The translations under genes were made by a program, and so were the position numbers. A stretch of 64,000 nucleotides of DNA from NCBI GenBank assembly GCA_904387375.1, contig CAJFLE010000007.1, forward strand, positions 1-64,000, in the 5' to 3' direction. The DNA comes from Candidatus Protoclostridium gallicola. Its GTDB lineage: Bacteria > Bacillota > Clostridia > Christensenellales > Pumilibacteraceae. This document shows positions 25,257 through 34,909 of the stretch, in pieces (the stretch's first letter is position 1; every line of letters starts with the position of its first letter). A model generated the notes under the pieces. The model ran no database searches, was not told the origin of the DNA, and saw nothing but the letters and a program-made list of their open reading frames with translations.

Positions 25257-27320
25257 ATGCTGACGCTTCGAAACGTCACGAAAATTTATTCGAGCAAGCA
25301 CGGCAGCTCTACGAAAGCTCTCTGCGATGTGACGCTGGACTTTCCCGACACGGGCATGGTGTTCCTGCTGGGGCGTAGCGGCAGCGGCAAAAGCACGATG
25401 CTCAACATCATCGGCGGGCTTGACACGCCGACGGAAGGCGAACTCATCGTGGACGGCAGATCAAGCAGGACGTTTTGGGAAACCGATCTGGACAGCTACC
25501 GCAACACATACGTCGGTTTCGTCTTTCAGGAATACAACCTCATGGACGGCTATACTGTTGGGCGGAACGTTTCGCTGGCGCTCGACCTGCAGGGCAGGCG
25601 GGGCGCCGCCGAGCGCGTGGACGATATTCTGCGCCGCGTGGGGCTTGCCGACCGTTTCGGCAACACCTTCGCGCGCCGCTATCCCGGCGAGCTGTCGGGC
25701 GGGCAGAAACAGCGCGTCGCCATCGCCCGCGCTCTCGTGAAAGATCCGAAGATTATTCTCGCCGACGAGCCTACGGGCGCGCTGGACTTCCGGACGGGCG
25801 AACAGCTTTACGAACTGCTCAAACAGCTGTCGGCGGACAAACTCGTGATCGTCGTCACGCACGACGAGGACGCGGCGCGCAAGTACGGCGACCGCATCAT
25901 TGAGCTTGCCGACGGCGAAGTGGCGTCGGATACCGGTCCGCAGCCGGAGGAGCGCGATAACGGCGACGGCGCGGCGTTCGTAGCGAGCCGCCTGCCGCTG
26001 CGACGCACGCTCGCCATGGGACTGGCGGGGTTCGCCGCCCGGCCGATACGGCTTATCGTATCCGTACTGCTTTCCGTAGTGGCGCTCGCAGCCTTCGGCA
26101 TCGTCGTGACCGTCGCCACGGTCAACGAAACGGACATAATACTCGGCTCCATGTACGAGCGGGATATGCGTATGCTGACCGTCAGGGGATCGTATGCGGA
26201 AGATACGCCGGAGATAGTGGAAGAATACATCGGCGTGCCGCCGATGCGCGTGTATTCCCCGGCAAACATGAACATTCATATCTCGACCGACGCTTACGTT
26301 CCCATGGACTCCTTTTCGCTCGGGCTGCTGTGCACCGGCGAGATTCCGTATTTCGCCGAGCTTGACCCCGATTACGGCGAAGGCGACGCGCGGCTGACGC
26401 CGGACGACCGCTTCGAGGACGCCTCGCTGTGCCGCCTGCCCGAAAAGGAGGGCGAGATCGCCATCACCGATCTGCAGGCGAGTATGTTCATGGAGTTCGG
26501 CTACCGCGGCGCGGACGGCCGCATAACCGAAATATCGTGTCCGGACGACCTTATAGGCAAAACGCTTGTGCGCGGCACGGAAACGGGACTGGATGAGACC
26601 GTTTACACTATATGCGGCGTATATTCGACGGAAATCGACAGGGAGGACGTCGAAGCGTTCGATTATATTTATAACGACGAAGAGGAAGATTATTATGCTT
26701 CTTATTATACCGAAGGTATAGGCTACTCGATTATGTCGTATGCGTTCGTGGCAAAGGGCGAGTCTGCTTCCGATGGAGTTTTCGGCGGTATGATAAAGAT
26801 GAGCGGAGACGCGGACAGGGACGCGGCGTTTCTGCACGGACTCGAATACTCTGAAGGCGGCAGAAATTACGAAATAAGAATAACCACGCCTATATCGATA
26901 TTTATGAGCCCTCCAATGGCTTTTCGTACATACGGCGCGGTTCCATGCGCAATAGTTGCAGCAATAATGGCAGTATTCTCTATATTGCTTATGGCGAGCA
27001 GCCTGACCGCGAGCCTGAACATGAAGAGCCGCAAGCTGGGCGTGCTGCGCGCGCTGGGCGCGGGCAAGCCGGATATATTCGCGATATGTCTGGTCGAGAG
27101 CGTCGCAGTCGCGCTGCTGGAAATGATCCTGACGTCCGTCGCCGTTCCGATCATGTGCGCCGCGTTCAACTCGATCTTCTACGTTTCGCTGCTGTTCTTC
27201 GGCGTCGGCGCGTTCTTCGCGGTGTTCGGCCTGTGCTTCGGCTCCGCCGCGCTGTCGACGGTACTGCCCGTCGCGAAGCTGATGCGAAAAAAGCCCGTGG
27301 ATATCATCGCGGGCAGATAA
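25257..27320 (+). CDS. ABC transporter with fused ATPase and FtsX-like permease
   Basis: 687 residues in one chain. Residues 1-225 are an ATPase with Walker [10 protein letters not shown], signature [15 protein letters not shown], Walker B ILADEPTG and VTHD. From about 265 there is a first membrane helix, an extracellular domain of about 270 residues, and three C-terminal helices with the [16 protein letters not shown] coupling segment. This is the MacB layout but without a periplasmic partner; in Gram-positive relatives it is linked to antimicrobial-peptide efflux or sensing. GGGAGG lies 8 nt before the ATG. Transcribed alone, after the other exporter operon. Confidence 0.92.
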   Translation: MLTLRNVTKIYSSKHGSSTKALCDVTLDFPDTGMVFLLGRSGSGKSTMLNIIGGLDTPTEGELIVDGRSSRTFWETDLDSYRNTYVGFVFQEYNLMDGYTVGRNVSLALDLQGRRGAAERVDDILRRVGLADRFGNTFARRYPGELSGGQKQRVAIARALVKDPKIILADEPTGALDFRTGEQLYELLKQLSADKLVIVVTHDEDAARKYGDRIIELADGEVASDTGPQPEERDNGDGAAFVASRLPLRRTLAMGLAGFAARPIRLIVSVLLSVVALAAFGIVVTVATVNETDIILGSMYERDMRMLTVRGSYAEDTPEIVEEYIGVPPMRVYSPANMNIHISTDAYVPMDSFSLGLLCTGEIPYFAELDPDYGEGDARLTPDDRFEDASLCRLPEKEGEIAITDLQASMFMEFGYRGADGRITEISCPDDLIGKTLVRGTETGLDETVYTICGVYSTEIDREDVEAFDYIYNDEEEDYYASYYTEGIGYSIMSYAFVAKGESASDGVFGGMIKMSGDADRDAAFLHGLEYSEGGRNYEIRITTPISIFMSPPMAFRTYGAVPCAIVAAIMAVFSILLMASSLTASLNMKSRKLGVLRALGAGKPDIFAICLVESVAVALLEMILTSVAVPIMCAAFNSIFYVSLLFFGVGAFFAVFGLCFGSAALSTVLPVAKLMRKKPVDIIAGR

Positions 27321-27350
27321 AATGCCGTTTCCACCACCCACCCTAAACGG

Positions 27351-27389
27351 CGGACCGTACGCGTTATATTCGCGGCGGTCCGTTTTTTT
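27351..27389 (+). terminator. Terminator of the fused ABC exporter gene
   Basis: CGGACCG (27351-27357) pairs with CGGTCCG (27376-27382), followed by seven T. Confidence 0.85.
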
Positions 27390-27390
27390 G

Positions 27391-27419
27391 TGGACAATCG
27401 CGCCGCCGCGTGGTAAAAT
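27391..27419 (+). promoter_or_regulatory. Promoter of the esterase gene
   Basis: TGGACA (27391-27396), 17-nt spacer, extended -10 TGG-TAAAAT (27414-27419). Confidence 0.65.
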
Positions 27420-27438
27420 AAAAGGACAGGGAGGGACT

Positions 27439-28335
27439 ATGCTCAGATGTTTCATGGCGCCCGTCGTCGGCATCCTCAGACGGATGATGAAGAGTACGGA
27501 CGCGAAATGCGAAAAAGGAAAGACGCTGCCCGGCGGCGTGACCGAATACGCCGACCTGTCCTACGGCCCCTGCGGCGCGGCGGGCATGCTCGACGTATAC
27601 GCGCCCGAAGGCGCCTCGGGGCTGCCCGTGATTTTCGACGTGCACGGCGGCGGGCTGGTCTACGGCTGCAAGGAGCTGAACAAGCGGTTCTGCTACGCGC
27701 TCGCCCTGCGCGGCTTCGCGGTCGTGAGCATAAACTACCGCCTCGCGCCCGCGGTGACTTTCCCCGAGCAGCTGCGCGACGTGACCGCGGCCATGCGCTG
27801 GACGGCGGAGAATATACGTTCTTACGGCGGCGATGCGGAGCGCGCGTATCTGTGCGGCGATTCGGCGGGGGCGCTGCTCGCGATGTACGCGGGCGCGATA
27901 AGCGCGTCGGACGAGCTGCAAAAGGCGTTCGGAAACGAAGGAAGCGGCCTCCGTCCGCGCGCCTGCTTCTACGTGTCCGGTCTGTACGACCTGCGCACGA
28001 AGAATTACATAAAGCACCTGTGTTCGTACGCCTGCGGCAGGGGATACAAGAAATCCGCGTGGTATCCGTACACCGACCTCGGCGCGCTGGCGGACGCCGC
28101 TCCGCTTCCGCCGCTGTTTCTCACGTCGTCGGACGAGGACATGCTCGCAGACCAGACGACGCACTTCGCGGAATTTCTGCGCGCACGCGGCGCGGCCTTC
28201 GAGCCGGATTTCCGCCCGAAGAACGCGGATAAAAACGCGCACCGATACGAGCACATATATCCCGTCAAGCACCCGGAGTGGGAGGAGTGCGCGGAGCTGA
28301 TCGACCGCGCCTGCGCGTTTATGCGACGATACTGA
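27439..28335 (+). CDS. Alpha/beta-hydrolase, esterase/lipase of the HGGG type
   Basis: 298 residues, cytosolic. HGGG (from His69) is the oxyanion-hole motif of hormone-sensitive-lipase-like esterases, and GDSAG carries the nucleophile Ser142. A late Asp (TSSDEDMLAD) and a C-terminal His (HRYEH or HPEWEE) complete the triad. INYRLAP between them is also typical. The start is ATG at 27439 after GGGAGGG; the reading frame is open further upstream but runs into the terminator. The substrate is unknown, most likely short acyl or acetyl esters. Confidence 0.88.
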   Translation: MLRCFMAPVVGILRRMMKSTDAKCEKGKTLPGGVTEYADLSYGPCGAAGMLDVYAPEGASGLPVIFDVHGGGLVYGCKELNKRFCYALALRGFAVVSINYRLAPAVTFPEQLRDVTAAMRWTAENIRSYGGDAERAYLCGDSAGALLAMYAGAISASDELQKAFGNEGSGLRPRACFYVSGLYDLRTKNYIKHLCSYACGRGYKKSAWYPYTDLGALADAAPLPPLFLTSSDEDMLADQTTHFAEFLRARGAAFEPDFRPKNADKNAHRYEHIYPVKHPEWEECAELIDRACAFMRRY

Positions 28336-28354
28336 TTTTCTAATCAAATCTTAA

Positions 28355-28385
28355 TATACCGCCGTCCGTGCCGGGCGGCGGTATA
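28355..28385. terminator. Hairpin between esterase and P-type ATPase genes
   Basis: TATACCGCCG (28355-28364) pairs with CGGCGGTATA (28376-28385). There is no T run after it on the plus strand, so it may be a weak terminator or an operator; its 3' edge abuts the -35 box of the next gene. Confidence 0.5.
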
Positions 28386-28386
28386 A

Positions 28387-28416
28387 TTGACTTTGCCTCG
28401 CCCGTTGTGGTATACT
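28387..28416 (+). promoter_or_regulatory. P-type ATPase promoter giving a leaderless mRNA
   Basis: TTGACT (28387-28392), 18-nt spacer, extended -10 TGG-TATACT (28411-28416). The ATG at 28423 is 6 nt away, at the expected RNA start. Confidence 0.8.
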
Positions 28417-28422
28417 TCGCAT

Positions 28423-31101
28423 ATGGCCGACAACAATTCCAAAGGCAGCAGCACGCTGTCCACCATAGATCTGCTCGATTACAGCGCGTCGAAGCGCCGC
28501 AGGTTCTCGCGTCCGCGCAGACGCGGCGTCGATCCCGCGCGCGCCGAAAGGTTCGCGCCCGACGTCGAGACCGGGCTTATGTCCGATCAGGTGACCAAGC
28601 GCACCGAGGACGGGCTCGTCAACGCGGCGAGCCGCACCGTGGGCAGGTCGTACGCGCGCATTATTTTTTCCAATCTGTTCACGTACCTCAACCTGCTCAT
28701 TCTCGTCATATTCATAGCCATGATGCTCGTCGTGGACATCAGCAAGGACTGGAGCAAGTTCCTGTTCGTCGTCATCGTGTCCGCGAACACAATTATAGGC
28801 ATAGTGCTCGAAATCAAGTCGAAAATGACCATCGACCGCTTGAAGCTCGTCACCGCTCCGACGGCGATAGTCGTGCGCGACGGCGCCACCAAGGCCATAC
28901 CCGTGCGCGAAGTCGTGCTCGACGACATCATATATCTCGAATCGGGCAAGCAGATCTGCGCCGACTCGGTCATCGTCAGGGGCGAATGCGAGGTCAACGA
29001 ATCCATGCTGACGGGCGAGAGCGTGCCCGTGCACAAAGGCCCGGGCGACGTCATTCTGTCCGGCTCGTTCATGACCTCGGGCAACTGCTACGCGCGCGTG
29101 GACAGGATAGGCGACGACAACTACGTCGAAACGCTGTCGTCGTACGCGAAGAAGTATAAAAAACCCAAGAGCGAGCTCAACAACGCCATAAATCTCGTCA
29201 TCAAAGTCGTGTCCGTCATCATGATACCCATCGCGATTCTCATGATATACCGCACGTACATGAATCTCGTCGATACGATGCCTCTCGACCCGTGGGGACG
29301 GGGAAGCGGACATCTGTTCTATGAGATAATCACGACCGTGAGCGGCGCGCTCATCGGCATGATACCGTCGGGCATGTTCCTGCTGACCAGCGTCGCGCTC
29401 GCGACCTCGGTCATAAGGCTGGGCAAGCGGCACACGCTGGTGCAGAATATCTATTGCATAGAGATGCTGGCGCGCGTGGACGTGCTCTGTCTGGACAAGA
29501 CGGGCACGATCACAGACGGCTCCATGATAGTGAAGAACGTCATTCCCATAAAGGGCGCGGATACGGGCGGGTTCACCGTCGGCGACATAATAGGCTCCAT
29601 GCTGTCGGCGACCGAGGATAATAACCAGACCGCAATCGCGCTTGCCGACAAGTTCGGCTATAACCTGAAATTCCGGCCGACCACCGTGCTGCCATTCTCG
29701 TCAGCGCGCAAGCTTTCGGCGGTCACGTTCGAGGGCATGGGCACGTATATGCTCGGCGCGCCCGAGTTCGTGCTCAGCGACATGGGCGTGCGCATAAGAA
29801 AACTCGTCGAGGACAACGCCTCGCAGGGCTTCCGCGTGATGTGCCTCGCGCATTCGCCCGCCGACATCCGCGGCGAGCGTCTGCCCGCCGTGCGCCGTCC
29901 GCTCTGCCTCATAATCATAGAGGACCATATCCGCGGCGACGCGGTGGACACCATAAGGTGGTTCAAGGAGAACGACGTCGCAGTCAAGGTCATATCCGGC
30001 GACAACCCGCTCACCGTTTCCGAGGTGGCGCGCCGCGTGGGCGTGCAGGACGCCGACAAGTATATCTCGCTCGAAGGGCTGTCCGCGCACGAGGTCATGG
30101 AAGCGGCGAACAAATACACGGTTTTCGGACGCGTCACGCCCGAACAGAAGAGTATTCTCGTCAAGAGCATGAAGGCGAAGGGGCATACCGTGGCCATGAC
30201 GGGCGACGGCGTCAACGACATTCTCGCCATGCGCCAGGCGGACTGCGCCGTATCCATAGCGTCGGGAGCGGAGGCCGCGCGCAACGTCGCGCACCTCGTG
30301 CTCATGGACAACAACTTCACGTCCATGCCCGACGTCGTCGTGGAAGGCCGCCGCGTCATAAACAACATAGCCAAGTCGTCGTCGCTGTACCTGATGAAAA
30401 CGATGATGACGGTGCTGCTGTCCATAGCCGCGCTCGCGCTCGGCACGTCGTATTTCTTCACGACGAACATGACGCTGATGTACGAGATCTTCATCACGGC
30501 GATACCGTCCTTCTTCCTCGCGCTGCAGACGAACAAGGACAGGGTGCAGGGACGGTTCCTTACCAACATGCTGAAAAACGCTTTCCCCGGCGGCATAACG
30601 CTGTCGCTCGCGGTCATGGCGGTATACGTATACTGGATTTTTGCCGGCACGGGCGAATACGGCGCGCAGTACAACGCCGAATTCCTGTCCATGGTCACGC
30701 TGACCGTGACCTATGCGGGCTACTTCCTGCTCGTGCGGCTGGCGCAGCCTTACAACGCATACCGCGTCGTGCTCGTCGCCTTCACTTTCGCGCTCTGTCT
30801 GTTCGGCACCATAGTGCTGGGCGAATCGACGTTCGGCATAGATTTCGACGCGCTGACGCTGACCGACTGGTTCTTCATGAGCACGGTCGTGCTGGCCGCT
30901 TACGGCGTGGTCAGCGTGCTGTTTGCCGCCGTGAACAAGATAAACATAGCGACGCAGCCGCTCGAAGTCGAGGCCGCCGCCGAAGAACAGGCGAGGCTGG
31001 AAGAACAGAAGATGCTCGAAGAGCTGCGCGAGCAGCGCCGTCAGGCCGAAGCGATAGACGCGGACGAACCCGAACCTCCGCCCGTGCAGAAAATCGGATA
31101 A
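28423..31101 (+). CDS. Cation-transporting P-type ATPase
   Basis: 892 residues, polytopic membrane protein. DKTGT contains the phosphorylated Asp358, TGES (197-200) is the dephosphorylation loop of the A domain, and TGDGVND (593-599) is the hinge motif. The fourth membrane helix reads MIPSGMFLL instead of PEGLP, as in the Exp7-like branch of bacterial P2-like pumps, so the ion is uncertain. After the last helix there is a charged Glu/Arg-rich tail of about 45 residues. I chose the ATG at 28423 (MADNNSKG) since an in-frame TTG at 28387 is the -35 box of its own promoter. No ribosome site exists, consistent with leaderless translation. Confidence 0.92.
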   Translation: MADNNSKGSSTLSTIDLLDYSASKRRRFSRPRRRGVDPARAERFAPDVETGLMSDQVTKRTEDGLVNAASRTVGRSYARIIFSNLFTYLNLLILVIFIAMMLVVDISKDWSKFLFVVIVSANTIIGIVLEIKSKMTIDRLKLVTAPTAIVVRDGATKAIPVREVVLDDIIYLESGKQICADSVIVRGECEVNESMLTGESVPVHKGPGDVILSGSFMTSGNCYARVDRIGDDNYVETLSSYAKKYKKPKSELNNAINLVIKVVSVIMIPIAILMIYRTYMNLVDTMPLDPWGRGSGHLFYEIITTVSGALIGMIPSGMFLLTSVALATSVIRLGKRHTLVQNIYCIEMLARVDVLCLDKTGTITDGSMIVKNVIPIKGADTGGFTVGDIIGSMLSATEDNNQTAIALADKFGYNLKFRPTTVLPFSSARKLSAVTFEGMGTYMLGAPEFVLSDMGVRIRKLVEDNASQGFRVMCLAHSPADIRGERLPAVRRPLCLIIIEDHIRGDAVDTIRWFKENDVAVKVISGDNPLTVSEVARRVGVQDADKYISLEGLSAHEVMEAANKYTVFGRVTPEQKSILVKSMKAKGHTVAMTGDGVNDILAMRQADCAVSIASGAEAARNVAHLVLMDNNFTSMPDVVVEGRRVINNIAKSSSLYLMKTMMTVLLSIAALALGTSYFFTTNMTLMYEIFITAIPSFFLALQTNKDRVQGRFLTNMLKNAFPGGITLSLAVMAVYVYWIFAGTGEYGAQYNAEFLSMVTLTVTYAGYFLLVRLAQPYNAYRVVLVAFTFALCLFGTIVLGESTFGIDFDALTLTDWFFMSTVVLAAYGVVSVLFAAVNKINIATQPLEVEAAAEEQARLEEQKMLEELREQRRQAEAIDADEPEPPPVQKIG

Positions 31102-31113
31102 AGAACGCCGGAA

Positions 31114-31148
31114 AAAACGCGCACCGCATTTGACAGCGGGCGCGTTTT
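31114..31148 (+). terminator. Terminator of the P-type ATPase gene
   Basis: AAAACGCG (31114-31121) pairs with CGCGTTTT (31141-31148). The loop contains the -35 box of the next gene. Confidence 0.65.
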
Positions 31149-31159
31149 GCGTATATAAT
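31130..31159 (+). promoter_or_regulatory. Promoter of the phospholipase C-like gene
   Basis: TTGACA (31130-31135), 18-nt spacer, TATAAT (31154-31159). A second TATAAT at 31176-31181 lacks a good -35. Confidence 0.7.
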
Positions 31160-31210
31160 TCAAGCGTGCCGCGGTTATAATTTATGCGGCGCAGGGGAAG
31201 AATCCGAAGT

Positions 31211-32095
31211 ATGCCTACCGCTTACACTCATCAACTCATCGCAGAGGACGCGTCCGGCGCCGCGAAGGAAGCGGGCGTGCGGCTCGCCGACTACTATTTC
31301 GGCGCGCAGGGCGCAGATCCGCTGTTTTTCTACCGCTTCGTCGTCATGCGCAAAAACAATCCGGGCAGAATGCTGCACACCTGCGGGATATACGACACGT
31401 TCTCGTCCATGCTGGACTACGCGCGCTCCCGTCCCGAGGCGCTGGGCTATGCTCTCGGCTACGTCACGCACTGCGCCGCAGATTCCGTCTTTCACCCGTA
31501 CGTGTACTACCGCGCCTATAACTGCGGGGCGACGCGTCTCATGCGCTCTATATGCCACACGCAGGACGAGAGCGATTTCGACACGCATTTCCTCGCCCGT
31601 CGGGGCACGGAGGTGAACAGATACCGTCTGCCCTACTTACGCAAGGACATAGACCTCGGCGCGGTGAGCGGCCTGTACGTCCGCGTTCTCTCCGACAAGG
31701 GCGTGGAGGCGACGGAAGCCGCCGTGCGCAAGGCCGTGCGCGGCTGGTTCCGCTTTCTGTTCTTCACGACCGACAGGCATTTCGTCAGGGGTACGGTGCT
31801 GCGCGGACTGGGCAGGATTTCAAAACGCTTTCGTCATCTCGGCGCTCTGCTGCGCAGAAAGAACATCGATCGTTCGTGTCTTAACGAGGAGCACGCGCCG
31901 TGGAATTACCGCGGTTCGGACATCACGAGCACGGACGGGGTCGACGAGCTGTACGTCAAGGCGGTGGAGCGGGCGAAGGCAATGACGGAAAAGTTCCTGG
32001 AATGCTGGCGGTCGGGCGAGCCTCTTCCTCGGGAAGAGTTCTGTCTCGGTCTGCTCACCGGCCTGCCCGAGGGCGGCGGAGAGTCCGAAAAATAG
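31211..32095 (+). CDS. Zinc-dependent phospholipase C-like protein
   Basis: 294 residues. MPTAYTHQLIAEDA at the start, GAQGADPLFF, and GYVTHCAADSVFHPYVYY match the zinc-dependent phospholipase C (PLPC) family: the His and Asp residues spaced along these helices would bind zinc. There is no signal peptide, so the protein is probably cytosolic and the true substrate unknown. The start at 31211 is preferred because it gives the family N-terminus; an in-frame ATG at 31184 adds nine Arg-rich residues and sits 2 nt after a -10 box. Confidence 0.82.
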   Translation: MPTAYTHQLIAEDASGAAKEAGVRLADYYFGAQGADPLFFYRFVVMRKNNPGRMLHTCGIYDTFSSMLDYARSRPEALGYALGYVTHCAADSVFHPYVYYRAYNCGATRLMRSICHTQDESDFDTHFLARRGTEVNRYRLPYLRKDIDLGAVSGLYVRVLSDKGVEATEAAVRKAVRGWFRFLFFTTDRHFVRGTVLRGLGRISKRFRHLGALLRRKNIDRSCLNEEHAPWNYRGSDITSTDGVDELYVKAVERAKAMTEKFLECWRSGEPLPREEFCLGLLTGLPEGGGESEK

Positions 32096-32145
32096 ACATT
32101 TTTTGTTTGAAAATAGAAAAATCGTGCACAAAATGAAAATCCGTA

Positions 32146-32174
32146 TTGACAACGGCGGCCAGAGGCATTAGAAT
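32146..32174 (+). promoter_or_regulatory. Promoter of the sugar symporter gene
   Basis: TTGACA (32146-32151), 17-nt spacer, TAGAAT (32169-32174). Confidence 0.8.
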
Positions 32175-32208
32175 AGGTTTTAACAGCGAAAAAAGGAGAG
32201 AATGATCA

Positions 32209-34233
32209 ATGAAAAACGCAAAAGCCTCGCTGCTGGACAATCCGCTGCTGCGCACGAAGGTAAAGTCGGCGAACGCGAAGATATTCCCCGAAGGCGGCCT
32301 CGGCTACTTCATAGGACCCACGCTCGCGCTGCTGTCCAACTCCATATTGGCCGGCTACCTCAACATGTATTTCACGAACGTGCTCAACATGAACGCATGG
32401 GCGAACACGTTCCTGACCGTGCTGCCCGTCATATCCGTCGTCTTCGTCGTGCTCGGCAACATAGTCGTCGGACGGCTGATGGACCACATGAAAACGCGCG
32501 CGGGCAAGGCGCGGCCCATACTGCTCATGGCCATACCTATCTGCATACTCGCGCTGCTCTGCCTGTTCGTGTTCTCGCCGTACGTCGACGAGGCGAGCGA
32601 CGAAGGCACGCAGATGCTCGCGCTTATATTGCTCGCAGTGGGATATAACCTGTGGTTTGCGGTCGCATACCCGTTCTATTACACTCCGCACGCGGCGCTC
32701 GTCAACCTGTCAACGCGCAACAGCAGGGACCGTTCGCTGCTCGCCACCATATCCAACGCGACGACGCTCGCGGCTATGGGGCTGTGCTCCATGGTACTGC
32801 CGTTCTTCCTCGGCATACTGTTCAGATACGACATGAATCCGTCCGCGCTCGACGCGATTCCCGTGCTCGAGAACGGTGTGCTGCAATATTACACTTACGC
32901 CGACGGTTCGGTAATTTACGACCGCGGCGCCTCATACGACGCATGGCGCATATTCGTCATCGCGCTCATGATCATCAACACGGTGGGCATCCTCATCGAA
33001 TATTACTTCACGAGGGAGCGCATCACAGAGGAATCATTCACCCGCAAAGAGGGCGCCGCGGAGCCGGAAAAGAAGAAGGCCGCGCCGCTCCTTAAACAGG
33101 CGGGCGTGTGCTTCAAGGACAAATTCTGGTGGATAATGATCGCCTTCTTCTTCCTCTACCAGCTCGGCGGCATGATGAAGAACGTTTCGCAGCTCTATTT
33201 CTGCCAGGCGATGTTCCCCGACGCAAGCGGCAACTATTCCACCCAGACGGGCGGTACTTTCCAGGGCACGCTGTCCATTATAGGCGCGGTGCCGACGGCG
33301 CTGGGCATGGTCATAGCGTGGCCGCTCGCGAACAAGATAGGCAAGGGCCGGGCGATAATGTTCGGCGCGATACTGTCCGTCATCGGCGGCGCGATAGGGT
33401 TCATTGCTCCCGACAACTTCGGCGTGGTCGTCACGTCCTTCGTCGTCAAGGCGCTCGGCTCCACGCCGGCGATGTATCTGTCGCTCGCGCTGCTCGCAGA
33501 CACGCTCGATCATCAGGAAGCCATGCACGGTTTCCGCACCGACGGCTTCACGATGACGATATACGGCGCGATCATGGCGGGTATGACAGGTATCGCCACG
33601 GGCATACTCAACGGCGTGCTCGGCGCGGTCGGATATTCCGCGACCAACGTTTCGTCCCCGCTCATCCGCACGGTCATGCCGTGGATATTCATCGGCGGCG
33701 AAACGATATGCTACGCCGTCATAGTGATACTGTTCATCTTCATGGGCGTGGAGAAGTTCTCTTCGCTCGACCATAAGGCCATCGTGCTCGACCAGAAGAC
33801 GCTCGCCGCCGCAGAGGGCAGGGAATACGTTCCGCCCGCAGTCGTGATGGCGAGAGAGGAGGCGGAAGCCGAGGCAGAAGCGGACGAGCAGAGAAGGCAG
33901 GCGCTCAAAGCCCGCTGCGAGAAGCAGGGGCTGGACTTCGAGGCCGAAGAGCGCAGATACCGCGAAGCGCAGGAGGCGAAAGCCGCTGCCGCCGAAGCAA
34001 AGAAGCAGGCCGCGGAGGCAAAGAAAGCCGCAGCAGAGCAGGAGAAGGCAGACCGCATTGCCGCCATGAGCGAGGAGGAGCGCAAGGCGCTCGAAGCCCG
34101 CGAGGCGGAGAAGGCGGAAAAGCACGCCCGCCGTCAGGCCGAGGCGCTGACCGAATTCAACGCTCTCCGCGAACGTTTCGGCCGCACCGCGCTGACAGAA
34201 GAGCAGGCGGCGGAAGAAACCGCCGGCGCATAA
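32209..34233 (+). CDS. GPH-family sugar:cation symporter with a long charged C-terminal tail
   Basis: 674 residues. Residues 1-515 hold about twelve membrane helices in the glycoside-pentoside-hexuronide (MelB-like) arrangement, with the early GRLMDHMKTRAGKARP loop (the family's D-x-x-x-R-x-G-K-x-R cation/sugar loop) near residue 93 and PHAALVNLSTRNSRDR after helix five. From about 520 to the end is a Glu/Lys/Arg/Ala-rich stretch, probably a long helix or coiled coil, that GPH carriers usually lack. GGAGA precedes the ATG. The sugar is unknown; the gene stands alone. Confidence 0.9.
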   Translation: MKNAKASLLDNPLLRTKVKSANAKIFPEGGLGYFIGPTLALLSNSILAGYLNMYFTNVLNMNAWANTFLTVLPVISVVFVVLGNIVVGRLMDHMKTRAGKARPILLMAIPICILALLCLFVFSPYVDEASDEGTQMLALILLAVGYNLWFAVAYPFYYTPHAALVNLSTRNSRDRSLLATISNATTLAAMGLCSMVLPFFLGILFRYDMNPSALDAIPVLENGVLQYYTYADGSVIYDRGASYDAWRIFVIALMIINTVGILIEYYFTRERITEESFTRKEGAAEPEKKKAAPLLKQAGVCFKDKFWWIMIAFFFLYQLGGMMKNVSQLYFCQAMFPDASGNYSTQTGGTFQGTLSIIGAVPTALGMVIAWPLANKIGKGRAIMFGAILSVIGGAIGFIAPDNFGVVVTSFVVKALGSTPAMYLSLALLADTLDHQEAMHGFRTDGFTMTIYGAIMAGMTGIATGILNGVLGAVGYSATNVSSPLIRTVMPWIFIGGETICYAVIVILFIFMGVEKFSSLDHKAIVLDQKTLAAAEGREYVPPAVVMAREEAEAEAEADEQRRQALKARCEKQGLDFEAEERRYREAQEAKAAAAEAKKQAAEAKKAAAEQEKADRIAAMSEEERKALEAREAEKAEKHARRQAEALTEFNALRERFGRTALTEEQAAEETAGA

Positions 34234-34260
34234 TGCCGAAAGATATTCAATGAAACGAGA

Positions 34261-34286
34261 AAGCCGTCCCAATGCCGGGACGGCTT
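34261..34286. terminator. Hairpin between the symporter and the XRE gene
   Basis: AAGCCGTCCC pairs with GGGACGGCTT around AATGCC. It can serve the two convergent genes, though the T runs are short. Confidence 0.7.
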
Positions 34287-34314
34287 TGCTGTATTATTCG
34301 TCTATTTATTCGTT

Positions 34315-34818
34315 TTATTCGTCGCCGAGATCGAAATCGGCATTCGTTTCCGGCGGAGTGTCGTCGTCTGTGCGGCCGAGCAGATAGTCGAGCGAAGCGC
34401 CGAAATAATTTGCCACGGCAACGAGATACGGAAGCGAGGGTTTTACGCGGCCGCTTTTCCATTCCGTAAAATAATTCCGGTTTATGCCCGTGCGTTCGGC
34501 AATCCGGTAATAAGTCACGCCTTTTGCTGCTCTCATGAGTTCCAGACGTTCCGCAAACGTTGCATTGCCGCCCGAGGCGGCAAATCTTTCGTCGTCCGTT
34601 CTTCCGATGAGATAATCCGCCGAAACGTCGAAAAAATCCGCTATGCGCACGAGCACGTCCGGCTTCGGGAGTATGCCGTATTGCAATATCCGGGAATATA
34701 CGGAATAGGAAATGCCCATCTTTTCCGCCAGCCGGACAGAGCCGCAGTCGCCGTGCCCGGCGCAGTATTCCTGTACGCACTCCTTGAATCTGTTTTTGAA
34801 CGTAACCGAAATCGACAT
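34315..34818 (-). CDS. Transcriptional regulator with two XRE domains
   Basis: 167 residues. Two helix-turn-helix domains follow one another (about 10-80 and 92-155). Each ends in the same element, DYLIGRTDDE and DYLLGRTDDD, so the protein arose by internal duplication. It probably binds as a monomer to two half-sites, or as a dimer to four. The start at 34818 has GGAGA upstream. It is divergent from the radical SAM gene with about 90 nt between and may control it. The acidic end (FDLGDE) is typical of these small regulators. Confidence 0.88.
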   Translation of the reverse strand: MSISVTFKNRFKECVQEYCAGHGDCGSVRLAEKMGISYSVYSRILQYGILPKPDVLVRIADFFDVSADYLIGRTDDERFAASGGNATFAERLELMRAAKGVTYYRIAERTGINRNYFTEWKSGRVKPSLPYLVAVANYFGASLDYLLGRTDDDTPPETNADFDLGDE

Positions 34819-34873
34819 AATAGTCTCTCCGAGGATATTATTCATTATAAATATAAACAAAATATAAATGCTC

Positions 34874-34902
34874 TTGCGTGCGGCGTGGAAAAGATGTATA
34901 AT
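34874..34902 (+). promoter_or_regulatory. Radical SAM gene promoter giving a leaderless mRNA
   Basis: TTGCGT (34874-34879), 17-nt spacer, TATAAT (34897-34902) preceded by TG. The ATG at 34910 is 7 nt after the box. Confidence 0.78.
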
Positions 34903-34909
34903 ATAGCCG

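Noticed and set aside
28387..28422. Extended N-terminus of the P-type ATPase from an in-frame TTG
   Set aside because: This TTG is the -35 box of the gene's own promoter, there is no ribosome site, and the added residues match nothing in the family.
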